64,000 nt of DNA from the NCBI GenBank assembly GCA_964492845.1, contig CAZBMZ010000025.1, positions 1-64,000 on the forward strand, read 5' to 3'. The translations under genes and the position numbers were made by a program. The DNA is from JADJPF01 sp964492845. Lineage in GTDB: Bacteria > Acidobacteriota > Blastocatellia > Chloracidobacteriales > JADJPF01. Position 1 is the stretch's first letter. The number at the start of each line of letters is the position of its first letter. Below, piece after piece: positions 25,406 to 35,106 of the stretch. The notes under the pieces are model-generated. The model did no database searches. It saw only the letters and a list, made by a program, of their open reading frames with translations, and had not been told where the DNA came from.

Positions 25406-26833
25406 ATGGCAGAAGCTAAAATTGGTCTTATTGGCCTGGCAGTTATGGGTGAAAACTTGGCTCTAAACATTGAGCGTAATGGCTACCCTATCGCGGTATG
25501 GAATCGTAATCCAGACAAAGTAAATACTTTGTTAGAAACACGGGCCAAAGGTAAAAAATTTATTGGTTGTACATCAATAGAAGATTTTGTTAAAGCTATT
25601 GAAAAACCCCGTAAAATTGTACTCTTAGTAAAAGCTGGTGAAGCAGTTGATTGGACTGTAGCACAGCTTAAACCTTATTTAGAAAAAGGCGATATCATCA
25701 TTGATGGTGGTAATTCCTGGTATCACGATACAGAAAGACGCTCACGTGAACTAGCAGCCGACGGTTTACATTTTATGGGTTCTGGGGTTTCAGGCGGTGA
25801 AGAAGGTGCATTATGGGGCCCATCCCTAATGCCAGGTGGCGATACAGAAGCTTATGAAAGCTTACGACCAATTTGGGAAGCAATTGCTGCTAAAGTCGAT
25901 GATGGCCCATGTGTTACTTATATTGGCCCAGAAGGTTCAGGTCACTTTGTTAAAATGGTTCATAACGGCATTGAATATGGCGATATGCAACTAATTGCTG
26001 AAGCTTACGATATGATGCGACGTTGCTTAAATATGTCTGCAAGTGAAATTGGAGACGTATTTACAGAATGGAATAAAGGCGTTCTTAGCTCATTTCTAAT
26101 TGAAATCACTGGCGAAATCTTTAAGTATGTTGATGAAGAAACAGGTAAACCACTTGTAGATTTAATTATGGACAAAGCTGGTCAAAAAGGTACTGGCCTT
26201 TGGACTTCAAAAGTAGCTCTTGATTTAGGCGTTGCTATTCCTACCATTGAATCTGCTCTTGTTGCTCGTATGATGTCTGGACTTAAAACCCAACGTATTG
26301 AAGCTTCTAAGGCTTTAGCTGGCCCAGAAAATAATGGTTATGATGGTGATAAGGCTGCCTTTATTGCTGCTATTCATGATGCTCTTTATGCTTCTAAGAT
26401 TTGTTCTTATGCTCAAGGTATGGCATTAATTAAATTAGCTTCAGATACTAATAATTGGAATCTTAACTTAGGTGAAATTAGCCGTATTTGGAAGGGCGGT
26501 TGTATTATCCGCGCTCAATTCTTAGATAAGATTAAACAAGCTTATCAACGTCGTACAGATTTACCAAACCTCTTATTGGATGCAGATTTCCGAGACGCTG
26601 TTAATTCTTCTCAAGTAGGTTGGCGTAAAGCTGTTACTACAGCAATGTCATTAGGTGTACCTTGTCTAGCTATGGCATCTAGTTTAGCTTACTATGATAG
26701 CTATCGCTCTGAAAACTTACCTCAAAACTTAACTCAAGGTCAACGTGACTTCTTTGGTGCGCATACTTATGAACGTGTAGATAAACCAGATGCAGGCTTT
26801 ATGCACACTGAATGGAGAAAGAAGGCTGAGTAA
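25406..26833 (+). CDS. gnd: 6-phosphogluconate dehydrogenase (decarboxylating), long form
   Basis: The 475-residue protein has the length of the dimeric NADP-type enzyme. It has GLAVMGENLALNIERNG (about 10-26), NRNP, IDGGNSWYHDTERR (about 99-112), SGVSGGEEGALWGPSLMPGG (about 127-146) and VKMVHNGIEYGDMQL (about 183-197). It oxidises 6-phosphogluconate to ribulose 5-phosphate and CO2. A strong AGGAGG is upstream. The stop overlaps the zwf start by one base, so this is the first gene of a tightly coupled pentose phosphate operon. Confidence 0.97.
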   Translation: MAEAKIGLIGLAVMGENLALNIERNGYPIAVWNRNPDKVNTLLETRAKGKKFIGCTSIEDFVKAIEKPRKIVLLVKAGEAVDWTVAQLKPYLEKGDIIIDGGNSWYHDTERRSRELAADGLHFMGSGVSGGEEGALWGPSLMPGGDTEAYESLRPIWEAIAAKVDDGPCVTYIGPEGSGHFVKMVHNGIEYGDMQLIAEAYDMMRRCLNMSASEIGDVFTEWNKGVLSSFLIEITGEIFKYVDEETGKPLVDLIMDKAGQKGTGLWTSKVALDLGVAIPTIESALVARMMSGLKTQRIEASKALAGPENNGYDGDKAAFIAAIHDALYASKICSYAQGMALIKLASDTNNWNLNLGEISRIWKGGCIIRAQFLDKIKQAYQRRTDLPNLLLDADFRDAVNSSQVGWRKAVTTAMSLGVPCLAMASSLAYYDSYRSENLPQNLTQGQRDFFGAHTYERVDKPDAGFMHTEWRKKAE

Positions 26834-28410
26834 TGATACACCCTGAAGTAGAAAATCCGTTACGAGAAGAAATGCGTATGGAGCGCAAAGCTCCTCCCTG
26901 TGTGGTGGTAATTTTTGGGGCCTCTGGCGATCTAAATAAACGTAAATTAACACCAGCCCTTTATAGTCTTTACCAACAACATTTGCTCTCTAACGGGTTT
27001 GCTATGGTGGGTTTTTCCCGCACAAAAATGGATCATCAAGCCTTTCGGGATTTAATGACGGAAACAACCAAAGAATTTGGTGAAGGTGGAATTGGTGATC
27101 CTAGTGTTTGGGAAAGTTTTTCTCAAACGCTTTTCTATATTTCAGGCGATCCAAATAATCCAGAAGCTTATCAACAACTTTCAGAGTTGTTAAATAATTT
27201 GGATCGTGAACATGGCACAGCAGGAAATCGAGTATTTTATCTTTCTACTCCTCCAGAACTTTATACCCCAATTATTAGACAACTAGGCGCGGCCAAATTG
27301 AACCAAGCCGTTAGTCCAGAAAGTTGGGTTCGTATAATTATTGAAAAACCTTTTGGTTATGACCTACCTTCAGCACTTCGCCTTAATGGGGATGTTGGAG
27401 TGGTATTTAATGAAGAACAAGTTTATCGTATAGATCATTACTTAGGCAAAGAGACAGTACAAAATATTTTAGCATTTCGTTTTGCTAATGGTATTTTTGA
27501 GCCTATTTGGAATCATAATTTTATAGATCATGTTCAAATTACTGCGGCTGAAGCAGTTGGTGCAGGTGACCGGGTTGGCTACTATGAAGCAGCAGGGGCA
27601 TTACGCGATATGATCCAAAATCACTTGCTTCAAGTATTTTCACTAGTTGCAATGGAGCCTCCAGTTTCACTAGATGCTAATGCAATTCGGGATGAAAAAC
27701 AAAAAGTAATGATGGCTGTCTATCCATTTGGACATGATGAAGTTTCTCGGTTTGCTGTCCGGGGTCAATATGGTGCTGGTACTTCTAATGGAAAGGCCGT
27801 AGCCGGTTTTCGAGAAGAAATCAAAGCTTTTAATGAAAAAAGCAAAGGTCATAAATATAACGAAGAGTCAAATACAGAAACTTACGCTATGGTGCGTTTG
27901 ATGGTTAATAACTGGCGTTGGGCTGGTGTACCTTTCTTTATTCGCTCTGGTAAACGTATGCCTAAACGAGTTTCAGAAGTTGCCATTCAATTTAGGCGTG
28001 TCCCTCATTTACTTTTCCGTCAAACTAAAGCCGACCGTATTGAGCCAAATACTTTAGTAATTCGCATTCAGCCAGATGAAGGAATTACATTAAAATTTGG
28101 TGCTAAAATGCCTGGTCAAGCAATGCACATTCGAGAAGTAAATATGGACTTTCAATATGGAGAACAATTTGGTCGTCATTCTCCAGAAGCCTATGAACGT
28201 TTGTTGCTAGATTGTATGTTAGGCGATCCAACATTGTTTGCTCGTCGTGATATGGTGGAAAAAGGTTGGGAGTTACTTACACCTGTTTTAGATGTATGGC
28301 GGGATGAACCAGCTAGTTTCCCAAATTATGAAGCAGGTTGTTGGGGGCCAGCCGAAGCTGACACCTTTATTGCACATGGCGCGGCTCATCGGCGTTGGCG
28401 AAAGCCATAA
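26833..28410 (+). CDS. zwf: Glucose-6-phosphate 1-dehydrogenase
   Basis: The 525-residue protein shows the cofactor motif IFGASGDLNKRKL (about 28-40), the active site YRIDHYLGKETVQNILAFRFANG (about 197-219) and the C-terminal RSGKRMPKRVSEV block (about 372-384). It makes 6-phosphogluconolactone and NADPH at the entry of the oxidative branch. It overlaps gnd by one base. The adjacent opcA gene suggests allosteric or redox control as known from cyanobacteria. Confidence 0.97.
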   Translation: MIHPEVENPLREEMRMERKAPPCVVVIFGASGDLNKRKLTPALYSLYQQHLLSNGFAMVGFSRTKMDHQAFRDLMTETTKEFGEGGIGDPSVWESFSQTLFYISGDPNNPEAYQQLSELLNNLDREHGTAGNRVFYLSTPPELYTPIIRQLGAAKLNQAVSPESWVRIIIEKPFGYDLPSALRLNGDVGVVFNEEQVYRIDHYLGKETVQNILAFRFANGIFEPIWNHNFIDHVQITAAEAVGAGDRVGYYEAAGALRDMIQNHLLQVFSLVAMEPPVSLDANAIRDEKQKVMMAVYPFGHDEVSRFAVRGQYGAGTSNGKAVAGFREEIKAFNEKSKGHKYNEESNTETYAMVRLMVNNWRWAGVPFFIRSGKRMPKRVSEVAIQFRRVPHLLFRQTKADRIEPNTLVIRIQPDEGITLKFGAKMPGQAMHIREVNMDFQYGEQFGRHSPEAYERLLLDCMLGDPTLFARRDMVEKGWELLTPVLDVWRDEPASFPNYEAGCWGPAEADTFIAHGAAHRRWRKP

Positions 28411-28489
28411 TAACCTATTTGGAAATCTCTTACTGCTAGCTAATTTTCAAGTTAGTAGTAAATGTTTTCGAGACTTTTAAGGGGGTTTT

Positions 28490-29635
28490 ATGACTGTAAG
28501 CGATATAACAACAAACAATATGATGAAGCCTTTTGACCAACGTACAATTGAGCGTGATATTAGAGAGCTTTGGAAAGAAAAAGAACAAGATGCTGTTAGC
28601 AAAAAAGCTACTATGCGTGCTTGTGTAAGCAACTTGTTAATTTATGAAGACCAGCAAGACGAAATAGGAAGTTTGGCAGAATCCATAATTGACATTACAC
28701 GTCATCATCCTTGCCGCGTAATAGTAATGTCATCACAACCTAATGCAATAACAGATAAGTTAGAGGCAGGTGTTTCTGCTGTATGTAGCTATATTCCAGG
28801 TCGAGGCAAGCAAATTTGTTCAGAACAAATTATGATTAATGCTGAGGGTGATGCAGTAAAACGTTTGGCCGCAAGTGTAATGCCGCTATTTGTTTCTGAC
28901 CTTCCTGTAACTCTTTGGTGGCGCGGTATGCCGGTAGATGCCCAACCTTTTAGTGGTTTATTAAGCTCGGCAAATCGAGTTATTTTAGATTCTACTTATT
29001 CTAGTCGTCCAACTATTTTCTTATCTGTACTAGCAACATTGGTTCGAGAACGCTTTAAGGAAGTTGCTTTTAGTGATATTAATTGGTCACGCCTAACACA
29101 ATTAAGATCTCATTTAGCAGGACTTTTTGATGTTCCAGACCTGCTTGTTTATTTACGTGATCTATCAAAAGTGACTATTGAATTTCCTGCTGTTAAAGCT
29201 GATCAAGACTTACCTTCCCCACAAGCAATGTTACTTGTAGGCTGGTTTATGAGTCGTTTAGGCTGGGGACTTACTGAAGATATTTTACGCTCAAGAACTG
29301 GAGCAACTATCTTAAAATTTTTACGTGGTGAGCGTGAAATTACTGTAGAGATGACTCCATCAGCAAAATTAGTAGATCAAGACTTAAGATTAACTCTTAC
29401 TATGACAGATAATACAGGTTGGCAAGAGGCACGAATTATAGTTAATCGTAATTATGCTCAAAATGCTATTGAAACTAAGTTAGAGACACCAACTATTTGT
29501 TGGTTAAAAAATGTTGCTCGTTATGAAATGCCAAAAGAAGCAGAATTAATCTTAAACGAATTAGAAATTCTTGGACATGACGTTATCTATGAAAATGCTC
29601 TGGAATGTGCTGGGCAAATCATAGACAAGATGTAA
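28490..29635 (+). CDS. opcA: Glucose-6-phosphate dehydrogenase assembly protein OpcA
   Basis: The 381-residue protein has the OpcA arrangement. An N-terminal alpha/beta part has ACVSNLLIYEDQQDE and HHPCRVIVM, followed by ICSEQIMINAEGDAVKRLAASVMPLFVSDLPVTLWWRGMP (about 124-163) and a C-terminal domain with LLVGWFMSRLGW. OpcA assists assembly and activation of Zwf in cyanobacteria and is widespread in actinobacteria. It lies 79 bases after zwf with GGGGG upstream. Its position between zwf and pgl supports the assignment. Confidence 0.93.
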   Translation: MTVSDITTNNMMKPFDQRTIERDIRELWKEKEQDAVSKKATMRACVSNLLIYEDQQDEIGSLAESIIDITRHHPCRVIVMSSQPNAITDKLEAGVSAVCSYIPGRGKQICSEQIMINAEGDAVKRLAASVMPLFVSDLPVTLWWRGMPVDAQPFSGLLSSANRVILDSTYSSRPTIFLSVLATLVRERFKEVAFSDINWSRLTQLRSHLAGLFDVPDLLVYLRDLSKVTIEFPAVKADQDLPSPQAMLLVGWFMSRLGWGLTEDILRSRTGATILKFLRGEREITVEMTPSAKLVDQDLRLTLTMTDNTGWQEARIIVNRNYAQNAIETKLETPTICWLKNVARYEMPKEAELILNELEILGHDVIYENALECAGQIIDKM

Positions 29636-29709
29636 GTTAATAGAAGCCACACCACTTTTTTTAATATATAAAATAAAGCTAGTTGTGCTTTGTTTAGGAG
29701 AGAAAATCA

Positions 29710-30456
29710 ATGACACATCTGGAAATTATAGTTAGTAAAAATCAGGAAGAGATTTTTACAAAATCAGCAGACATGTTTGTTGAAATAGCTAGTCAAGCTA
29801 TTGCTGCAAGGGGTCATTTTAGTATCGCGCTTTCAGGTGGTTCAACTCCAAAAGGTATGTACGCACTACTTGCTAGTGATGCTTACAAAGATAAAGTTGA
29901 TTGGAATAAAGTTCATCTATTTTGGGGTGATGAACGTTCGGTTGCTCCAGATAATGACCAAAGTAATTATAAAATGGCAAATGAAGCAATGATAAAAAAA
30001 GTGCCTATTCCAGCGGAAAATGTTCATAGAATGCAGGCTGAAAGAGAAGACATAGAGCAAGCTGCAAAAGATTATGAAGCCGCTATAAGACAAGTTATGC
30101 CTTTTGCAGAAGGTGAGCAACCTTGTTTTGATTTAATCTTGCTTGGAATGGGTGATGATGGTCATACCGCTTCACTTTTCCCACACACCAAAGCTTTATC
30201 AGAAAACACAAGGACTGTAGTAGTAAATTGGGTAGAAAAATTTAACACAAACCGGATGACCTTAACGGCTCCAGCCATTAATAATGCTCGAAATGTTGTT
30301 TTTATGGCAGCCGGCGCAAATAAAGAACATCCCTTAAAAGAAGTTTTAGCTGGTGTGCCAAACTCAAATCTTTATCCTTCTCAACTTATTCGCCCAACAG
30401 ATGGAAATCTAGTTTGGTTAGTTGATGAGGCTGCAACGGGAAGCAATAAATATTAA
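29710..30456 (+). CDS. pgl: 6-phosphogluconolactonase
   Basis: The 248-residue protein has SGGSTPKGMYALLAS (about 43-57), HLFWGDERSVAPDNDQSN (about 74-91) and LLGMGDDGHTASLFPHT (about 144-160), all typical of the DevB/Pgl family of the NagB fold. It hydrolyses 6-phosphogluconolactone, completing the path from Zwf to Gnd encoded in the same operon. An AGGAG site precedes the ATG, and a terminator follows. Confidence 0.96.
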   Translation: MTHLEIIVSKNQEEIFTKSADMFVEIASQAIAARGHFSIALSGGSTPKGMYALLASDAYKDKVDWNKVHLFWGDERSVAPDNDQSNYKMANEAMIKKVPIPAENVHRMQAEREDIEQAAKDYEAAIRQVMPFAEGEQPCFDLILLGMGDDGHTASLFPHTKALSENTRTVVVNWVEKFNTNRMTLTAPAINNARNVVFMAAGANKEHPLKEVLAGVPNSNLYPSQLIRPTDGNLVWLVDEAATGSNKY

Positions 30457-30488
30457 AAATACTTAAGCTTTAATTTAATATTTTCAAA

Positions 30489-30521
30489 AATAAAAGGCCG
30501 AACGTCGGCTTTTTATTTTTT
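30489..30521 (+). terminator. Intrinsic terminator of the gnd-zwf-opcA-pgl operon
   Basis: GCCGA (30497-30501) and TCGGC (30505-30509) form a stem with a three-base loop; AAAA/TTTT flanks extend it, and a T-rich run follows. It is 33 bases after the pgl stop. Confidence 0.85.
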
Positions 30522-30623
30522 GTAGACAACTCTAAATTCCTGCGTAATAACTTGCTAAAGCTTCAACTAATTTGTAAGCTTGACGGTTCAACTTTTTAAC
30601 TATTTTTGGACAGTTTTCTAAAC

Positions 30624-31418
30624 ATGCAATCAAACACTTTGGAAGAAAATATCTTATTAGATATAGCTCCTTTTATTAGAGCTATTTGGAAACATAAATG
30701 GCTAATTGTAGGTTTATTGTTACTTGCAATAGCAGTAAGTAGTTTTTTTTATTATAGAGAAAAGCCTATCTATCAAGTGAGTGCAGATATTCGGCTAGGG
30801 CGGGTTTGGAATGAACCTATAGTTGATGCAAATGTAGTTGTTGAACTAGCTAACAAAACCCACTTTTTACTTAGAGTAAATGAGCGTTTAGAGAAAAAGA
30901 AAAATATTGGAGTTTTGACACGAGCAATAAAAGCGGAAAAACTAGAGGCTGGCAAAGGGCGAGCCAGATATGTTTATTTAGTTAGATTAACCGTAAAAGC
31001 CACAAATCCAGAACAAGCGCAAGAGTTAATTAAAGCCGCATCTGAGCAATTAATTGCAGAAAGCAACCAAGTTTTTGATAAAGCAATTGCTGTTTATGAG
31101 AATAGAAAAAAAGAGTTAGAAAATAAATTAACTTTACTAAAAGAAAAAGCCACTAGCACAACTACACCTATAGAACTTTATGAAAACCGCTTAGAACAAC
31201 AATTGTTAGCTCAACAAATAGCGGAAATAGAAACTAATAATAAATCGCCATTAAAAACTTTTCCTAGTGCTTTAGCAGATGAAATTGAGCCTGTTAAATT
31301 AGCACAAGGAAGTAATATTTATAAAGTATTTCTAATAAACCTGGCTATTGCTTTTGCTATAGGGGTTTTACTTTCTCTAAGCCTAGAATTTGTCTTACCA
31401 ATGGTTAAAAAGGCTTAA
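30624..31418 (+). CDS. Wzz-type chain length determinant-like membrane protein
   Basis: The protein (264 residues from this ATG; an in-frame TTG lies 18 bases earlier) has two membrane helices, near 28-47 (HKWLIVGLLLLAIAVSSFFYY) and near 235-258 (VFLINLAIAFAIGVLLSLSLE). Between them is a periplasmic helical domain with coiled-coil segments. This is the Wzz/PCP topology, without the cytoplasmic tyrosine kinase of co-polymerase type 2. It likely controls chain length or export of surface polysaccharide, together with WecB and the O-antigen ligase-like protein encoded nearby. Confidence 0.8.
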   Translation: MQSNTLEENILLDIAPFIRAIWKHKWLIVGLLLLAIAVSSFFYYREKPIYQVSADIRLGRVWNEPIVDANVVVELANKTHFLLRVNERLEKKKNIGVLTRAIKAEKLEAGKGRARYVYLVRLTVKATNPEQAQELIKAASEQLIAESNQVFDKAIAVYENRKKELENKLTLLKEKATSTTTPIELYENRLEQQLLAQQIAEIETNNKSPLKTFPSALADEIEPVKLAQGSNIYKVFLINLAIAFAIGVLLSLSLEFVLPMVKKA

Positions 31419-31439
31419 ATTGCGGAGAACTTAAATTTT

Positions 31440-32558
31440 ATGTCAGAAAAAAAATTAAAATTAATGTGTATTGTAGGAGCGCGTCCTAATTTTATGAAAA
31501 TTGCTCCTATAATGGATGAAATCGCTCGTTCTAGCGATAAAGTAACAGCTATTTTGGTTCACACAGGTCAACATTATGATGAACTGATGTCAGATGCTTT
31601 TTTTGCTGACTTAGAAATTCCTCGTCCAGATATTAATTTAGCTGTAGGTTCTGGCTCGCATGCAGAACAAACCGCAAAAATTATGCTAGCTTTTGAAAGC
31701 GTTGTTTTAGCCCAAAAGCCAGACTGGGTTTTAGTTGTCGGCGATGTTAATTCCACTATGGCTTGTACTTTGGTTTGTAGCAAATTAGGAATTAAAGTAG
31801 CTCATGTGGAAGCTGGCCTACGTAGTTTTGATAGAAATATGCCAGAAGAAGTTAACCGATTAGTTACAGATGTTTTAGCTGACCTTCTTTTAACTCCTAG
31901 CCGAGATGCTGATGTAAATTTGCTTAAGGAAGGGATTTCACCTGAAAAAATTAAATTTGTTGGTAATGTAATGATTGATACTTTGTATAAATACTTACCA
32001 AAAGCAAAACATTCACAAATTCTAAATAGTCTTGCCTTAACACCTTATAGCTATGGCGTTGTCACCTTACACCGGCCATCAAATGTAGATGATAAAAAAG
32101 TTTTTCAGGGAATTTTAGAAGCTTTAGGGTCAATCTCTGCCAAACTCCCACTAGTTTTTCCTATTCATCCTAGAACCCGTGAAAGGATTAAGCAATTTAA
32201 GCTTGATAAAAAGACTGCTAGCTTTAACATTAAGTTTATTGACCCACTGGGTTATTTAGATTTTCTTCAACTTTATAGCAATTCAAGACTTGTATTAACT
32301 GATTCAGGTGGAATACAAGAAGAAACAACTGTTTTAGGTATTCCTTGTTTAACCTTGCGGGAAAATACAGAACGACCAATAACAATTAAACAAGGTACAA
32401 ATCATTTGATAGGGACTAAAAGAAAGAAAATAGAGCAGGAAGCTTTTAATGTCCTCTCACAATCAATAAATGAGCCAAAAAAACTAGAATTTTGGGATGG
32501 ACAAGCAGCAGAAAGAATAATAGAAGAAATCATTGCTGCTAGTGACTTAGCTGGTTAA
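31440..32558 (+). CDS. wecB: UDP-N-acetylglucosamine 2-epimerase (non-hydrolysing)
   Basis: The 372-residue protein has VGARPNFMKIAPIMDEI (about 12-28), HTGQHYDELMSDAFF (about 41-55), VGDVNSTMA (about 100-108), VAHVEAGLRSFDRNMPEEVNR (about 120-140), VTLHRPSNVD and TDSGGIQEETTVLGIP (about 287-302). It converts UDP-GlcNAc to UDP-ManNAc for surface polysaccharide. It follows the Wzz-like gene by 21 bases. The last 20 bases overlap the convergent gene at 32539. Confidence 0.96.
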   Translation: MSEKKLKLMCIVGARPNFMKIAPIMDEIARSSDKVTAILVHTGQHYDELMSDAFFADLEIPRPDINLAVGSGSHAEQTAKIMLAFESVVLAQKPDWVLVVGDVNSTMACTLVCSKLGIKVAHVEAGLRSFDRNMPEEVNRLVTDVLADLLLTPSRDADVNLLKEGISPEKIKFVGNVMIDTLYKYLPKAKHSQILNSLALTPYSYGVVTLHRPSNVDDKKVFQGILEALGSISAKLPLVFPIHPRTRERIKQFKLDKKTASFNIKFIDPLGYLDFLQLYSNSRLVLTDSGGIQEETTVLGIPCLTLRENTERPITIKQGTNHLIGTKRKKIEQEAFNVLSQSINEPKKLEFWDGQAAERIIEEIIAASDLAG

Positions 32559-33297
32559 TTGCATTTCTTAGCTGATCTTGTGCATCGGGATTAGTTTCTT
32601 TTTCCAACATCTTTTTAAGATAAGGAATTGCTGATTGTGCTTTTAATTGTGCCAAAATATTAGCTGCTAGGAGTTTATTTTCTGCGTCGGATAACATATT
32701 AATAAAATAGGGAATAGGATTTTTAGCGTTTTTTGATACACCTTCAATTGTTTGAGTTTGTAGGTCAAGAGAAAACTTTTCTGAATCAAAAAACTCTATT
32801 GGGTATTGCTCGTCTATTTTATGCGTAAGTAAACTACCACTATTTACAATTAATTTATTTCCTGCCCATTTTTCTATAGTGATATAGCTTGGATAAGGGT
32901 TAATTGTCCAAATATTTTTGCATTGTTGTCTAGTTATAAGTGCTGCTAAATCAACGATATCTAAGATAGGATGTCCTTCTCCTACAGAAACAATTGCTAA
33001 AAATCGACCATCAGAAGAGGCTTTAATTTCAGAGACTTGAAGCATTGAGCTTGGATCACAGTTTAGTTTTTCTTGACCATTAGCAGAATCTATTAACCAC
33101 TCTGACCATAAATCAACAGTTTGACCTTCTTCCGTTTTTTGGAAAACACTTACAGTTAATTGATATTGTTGTCCTGCTAAGGTAACACTTTCCTTCCAAC
33201 TAGCTAGCTTTTCTGTATCAGTTGATTGCGCAAAAACAGAAAAAGAGGAAAAGAAAACTGCTATAAAAAAACAAAACTTTAACCAAGAATTTTTCAT
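32539..33297 (-). CDS. Secreted protein with C-terminal HEAT-like repeats
   Basis: The 252-residue protein starts with a signal peptide (about 1-23, FCFFIAVFFSSFSVFAQS). A beta-rich domain with SDGRFLAIVSVGEGHPILDIVD follows, recalling a beta-propeller blade, and the C-terminus (about 195-252, AENKLLAANILAQLKAQSAIPYLKKMLEKE) has a HEAT/Armadillo-like helical pair. No catalytic motif is seen. The stop region overlaps the wecB 3' end by 20 bases on the other strand. Confidence 0.65.
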   Translation of the reverse strand: MKNSWLKFCFFIAVFFSSFSVFAQSTDTEKLASWKESVTLAGQQYQLTVSVFQKTEEGQTVDLWSEWLIDSANGQEKLNCDPSSMLQVSEIKASSDGRFLAIVSVGEGHPILDIVDLAALITRQQCKNIWTINPYPSYITIEKWAGNKLIVNSGSLLTHKIDEQYPIEFFDSEKFSLDLQTQTIEGVSKNAKNPIPYFINMLSDAENKLLAANILAQLKAQSAIPYLKKMLEKETNPDAQDQLRNAINQLSH

Positions 33298-33319
33298 AAA
33301 GCTTCCAAGAAATTTTTTG

Positions 33320-33601
33320 TTAACGTAAAAGTTTTAAGCTAAAAGCAAAAAAACCCATCAAAAAAGAAAAACTAAGCCTTGCCCAAATATCACCAAAAAA
33401 GATGTAGATAAGTTTTAAGGCTACTAAATCTAGCAAAACTAATCCCCAAAATGTTATCCAAGGCCATTTTTGAGCAAATTTAGTATTTGTAAGTAAAGTT
33501 CCTATTACCATACCTAAAATAGCACTTATAGGTAGTAAGTAAAACTGTAAAGTTTTTATTGGTGGAAGCAGGTTGATAACAAAATTATTGTCCAGTAGCA
33601 T
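33320..33601 (-). CDS. Small hypothetical membrane protein
   Basis: A 93-residue protein with about three hydrophobic helices (near 20-38, 48-68 and 74-90). No family is recognised. It lies 22 bases upstream of the secreted HEAT-like protein gene on the same strand and probably shares a transcript with it. Confidence 0.55.
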   Translation of the reverse strand: MLLDNNFVINLLPPIKTLQFYLLPISAILGMVIGTLLTNTKFAQKWPWITFWGLVLLDLVALKLIYIFFGDIWARLSFSFLMGFFAFSLKLLR

Positions 33602-33666
33602 AACAACGTTTTCCTAAAAATTTAGGCAAAGTATAAAGTTAACCAAACTTTTCTAGCAAGCTAGCA

Positions 33667-35106
33667 ATGCTAAATATATTTTCTCTCCAAAAATTAAGTA
33701 AACCTGATCTTAGTAACTTTGCCAGTCAAAGTGTTTTAGTAATATGGGCCTTACTCTTAACTATACTTAGTTCTTTTCTGGTCTACCAAAATAATTTTCA
33801 ACTAGCTTTAGTCATTTGTGCTTGCCTAGCAATTAGTCTTTTAAGCAAAAAGTTAGAATTTTTATTTTGCTTCTGGCTAGCATCTTCGCCTCTGCTAGAT
33901 TACTTAATCCGTTATCCAGAACAACAAGCTTTTATTAATTGTGCGCGTGTTTTTGTGATGTTGCTAGCTTTAGGTATAGTTGCTCGACTAATAAAACAAG
34001 ATCAATTAAACCTCAAACTAGGTCTAATGGAAATTTCTTGGCTTCTATTTGCTGCTTATGCACTGCTAGATTGCTTGTTGCATGGAAGTTTTTCTTTCTC
34101 TACATTAAAAACTGCTATTGATGGGTTTTTGCTGCCTACAATACTTTACTTAATTGTTCGGCGAAGTTTTTCAATTAAACAAATAGAAAGAAAAATACTT
34201 TTTGCATTAGTTATACTTGCCTATTTTATTTTACCTGTAGGTATTTATGAGTTAGTAACTGGAATAGATCTATTTGCTTATCCAGGAGGTCAGCTTATTT
34301 ATGATGGAGTCATACGTCCTAATGGGCCATTTTTGTCAGATAACTCTTATGCGTTGATTTCATTGATTTTAGCTTTAACACTAGCATATTGGCCTACGGT
34401 AGCAAAAATTGCTATGGCAAGAAAACTTCTTTGGCTTTGGCGGGGGGCGGTTATAAGTGCTTTTTTAGCTTCTCTAGTTCCACAATTTAGAGCAGTAATG
34501 TTAATGATAATTATTTGCTTAATGTTAGGACGAGGATTAAACTTGGGTTGGCGATCACTTATAAAACCAACTATGTTAGCGATAGTGTTTATAATAGCTG
34601 CAATTCCAGCTTGGCTAGTTTTTAGCACTACAAAATTTTATCAGTCAAGAATTGCTGATTCTGCAAATATTTCTAGCCGGATTAATACTTATAAGAAGGC
34701 TCTAGAAATTGCTCGCAGTAATATTATACTAGGTGTTGGACTAGGTAATTATGAAAACTATTTTAATCAACGTTGGGCAATTAAAGAGCAACCAGAAAAA
34801 GAAAAACTTGGAGAACTTGCACAAAGTACGCCGCATAGTAATTTTTTATCTGTATTAGCAGAATTAGGGATTATAGGCTTTACGCTTTATTTACTGGCAC
34901 ATTTAGCTTCTTTTTATACGGCTTGGAAAATAACAAGACATAGCAACAAAGTTGCTGGTATAACAGTAATTTTACTAATTATAGCTTATACAGGAGTTGG
35001 ATTTACTTTAACAAGTGGTTACTACCCAGATCTTAATTTATTTTTCTTTTCTTCTATGGGGATGCTACTAAAACGAGGTTTAGAAGATTTTTCAGCTACT
35101 TCTTAA
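33667..35106 (+). CDS. O-antigen ligase/polymerase-like (Wzy_C) membrane protein
   Basis: The 479-residue protein has about 11-12 membrane helices and a large periplasmic segment (about 335-400) containing ISSRINTYKKALEIARSNIILGVGLGNYENYF and STPHSNFLSVLAELGIIGF. The 'G.G.gnY...' and 'HSNfL..laelGiiG' blocks are hallmarks of the Wzy_C/WaaL family. Such proteins ligate or polymerise O-antigen or exopolysaccharide. The gene fits with the Wzz-like and wecB genes. The 3' end overlaps the convergent zinc-ribbon gene by 11 bases. Confidence 0.88.
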   Translation: MLNIFSLQKLSKPDLSNFASQSVLVIWALLLTILSSFLVYQNNFQLALVICACLAISLLSKKLEFLFCFWLASSPLLDYLIRYPEQQAFINCARVFVMLLALGIVARLIKQDQLNLKLGLMEISWLLFAAYALLDCLLHGSFSFSTLKTAIDGFLLPTILYLIVRRSFSIKQIERKILFALVILAYFILPVGIYELVTGIDLFAYPGGQLIYDGVIRPNGPFLSDNSYALISLILALTLAYWPTVAKIAMARKLLWLWRGAVISAFLASLVPQFRAVMLMIIICLMLGRGLNLGWRSLIKPTMLAIVFIIAAIPAWLVFSTTKFYQSRIADSANISSRINTYKKALEIARSNIILGVGLGNYENYFNQRWAIKEQPEKEKLGELAQSTPHSNFLSVLAELGIIGFTLYLLAHLASFYTAWKITRHSNKVAGITVILLIIAYTGVGFTLTSGYYPDLNLFFFSSMGMLLKRGLEDFSATS

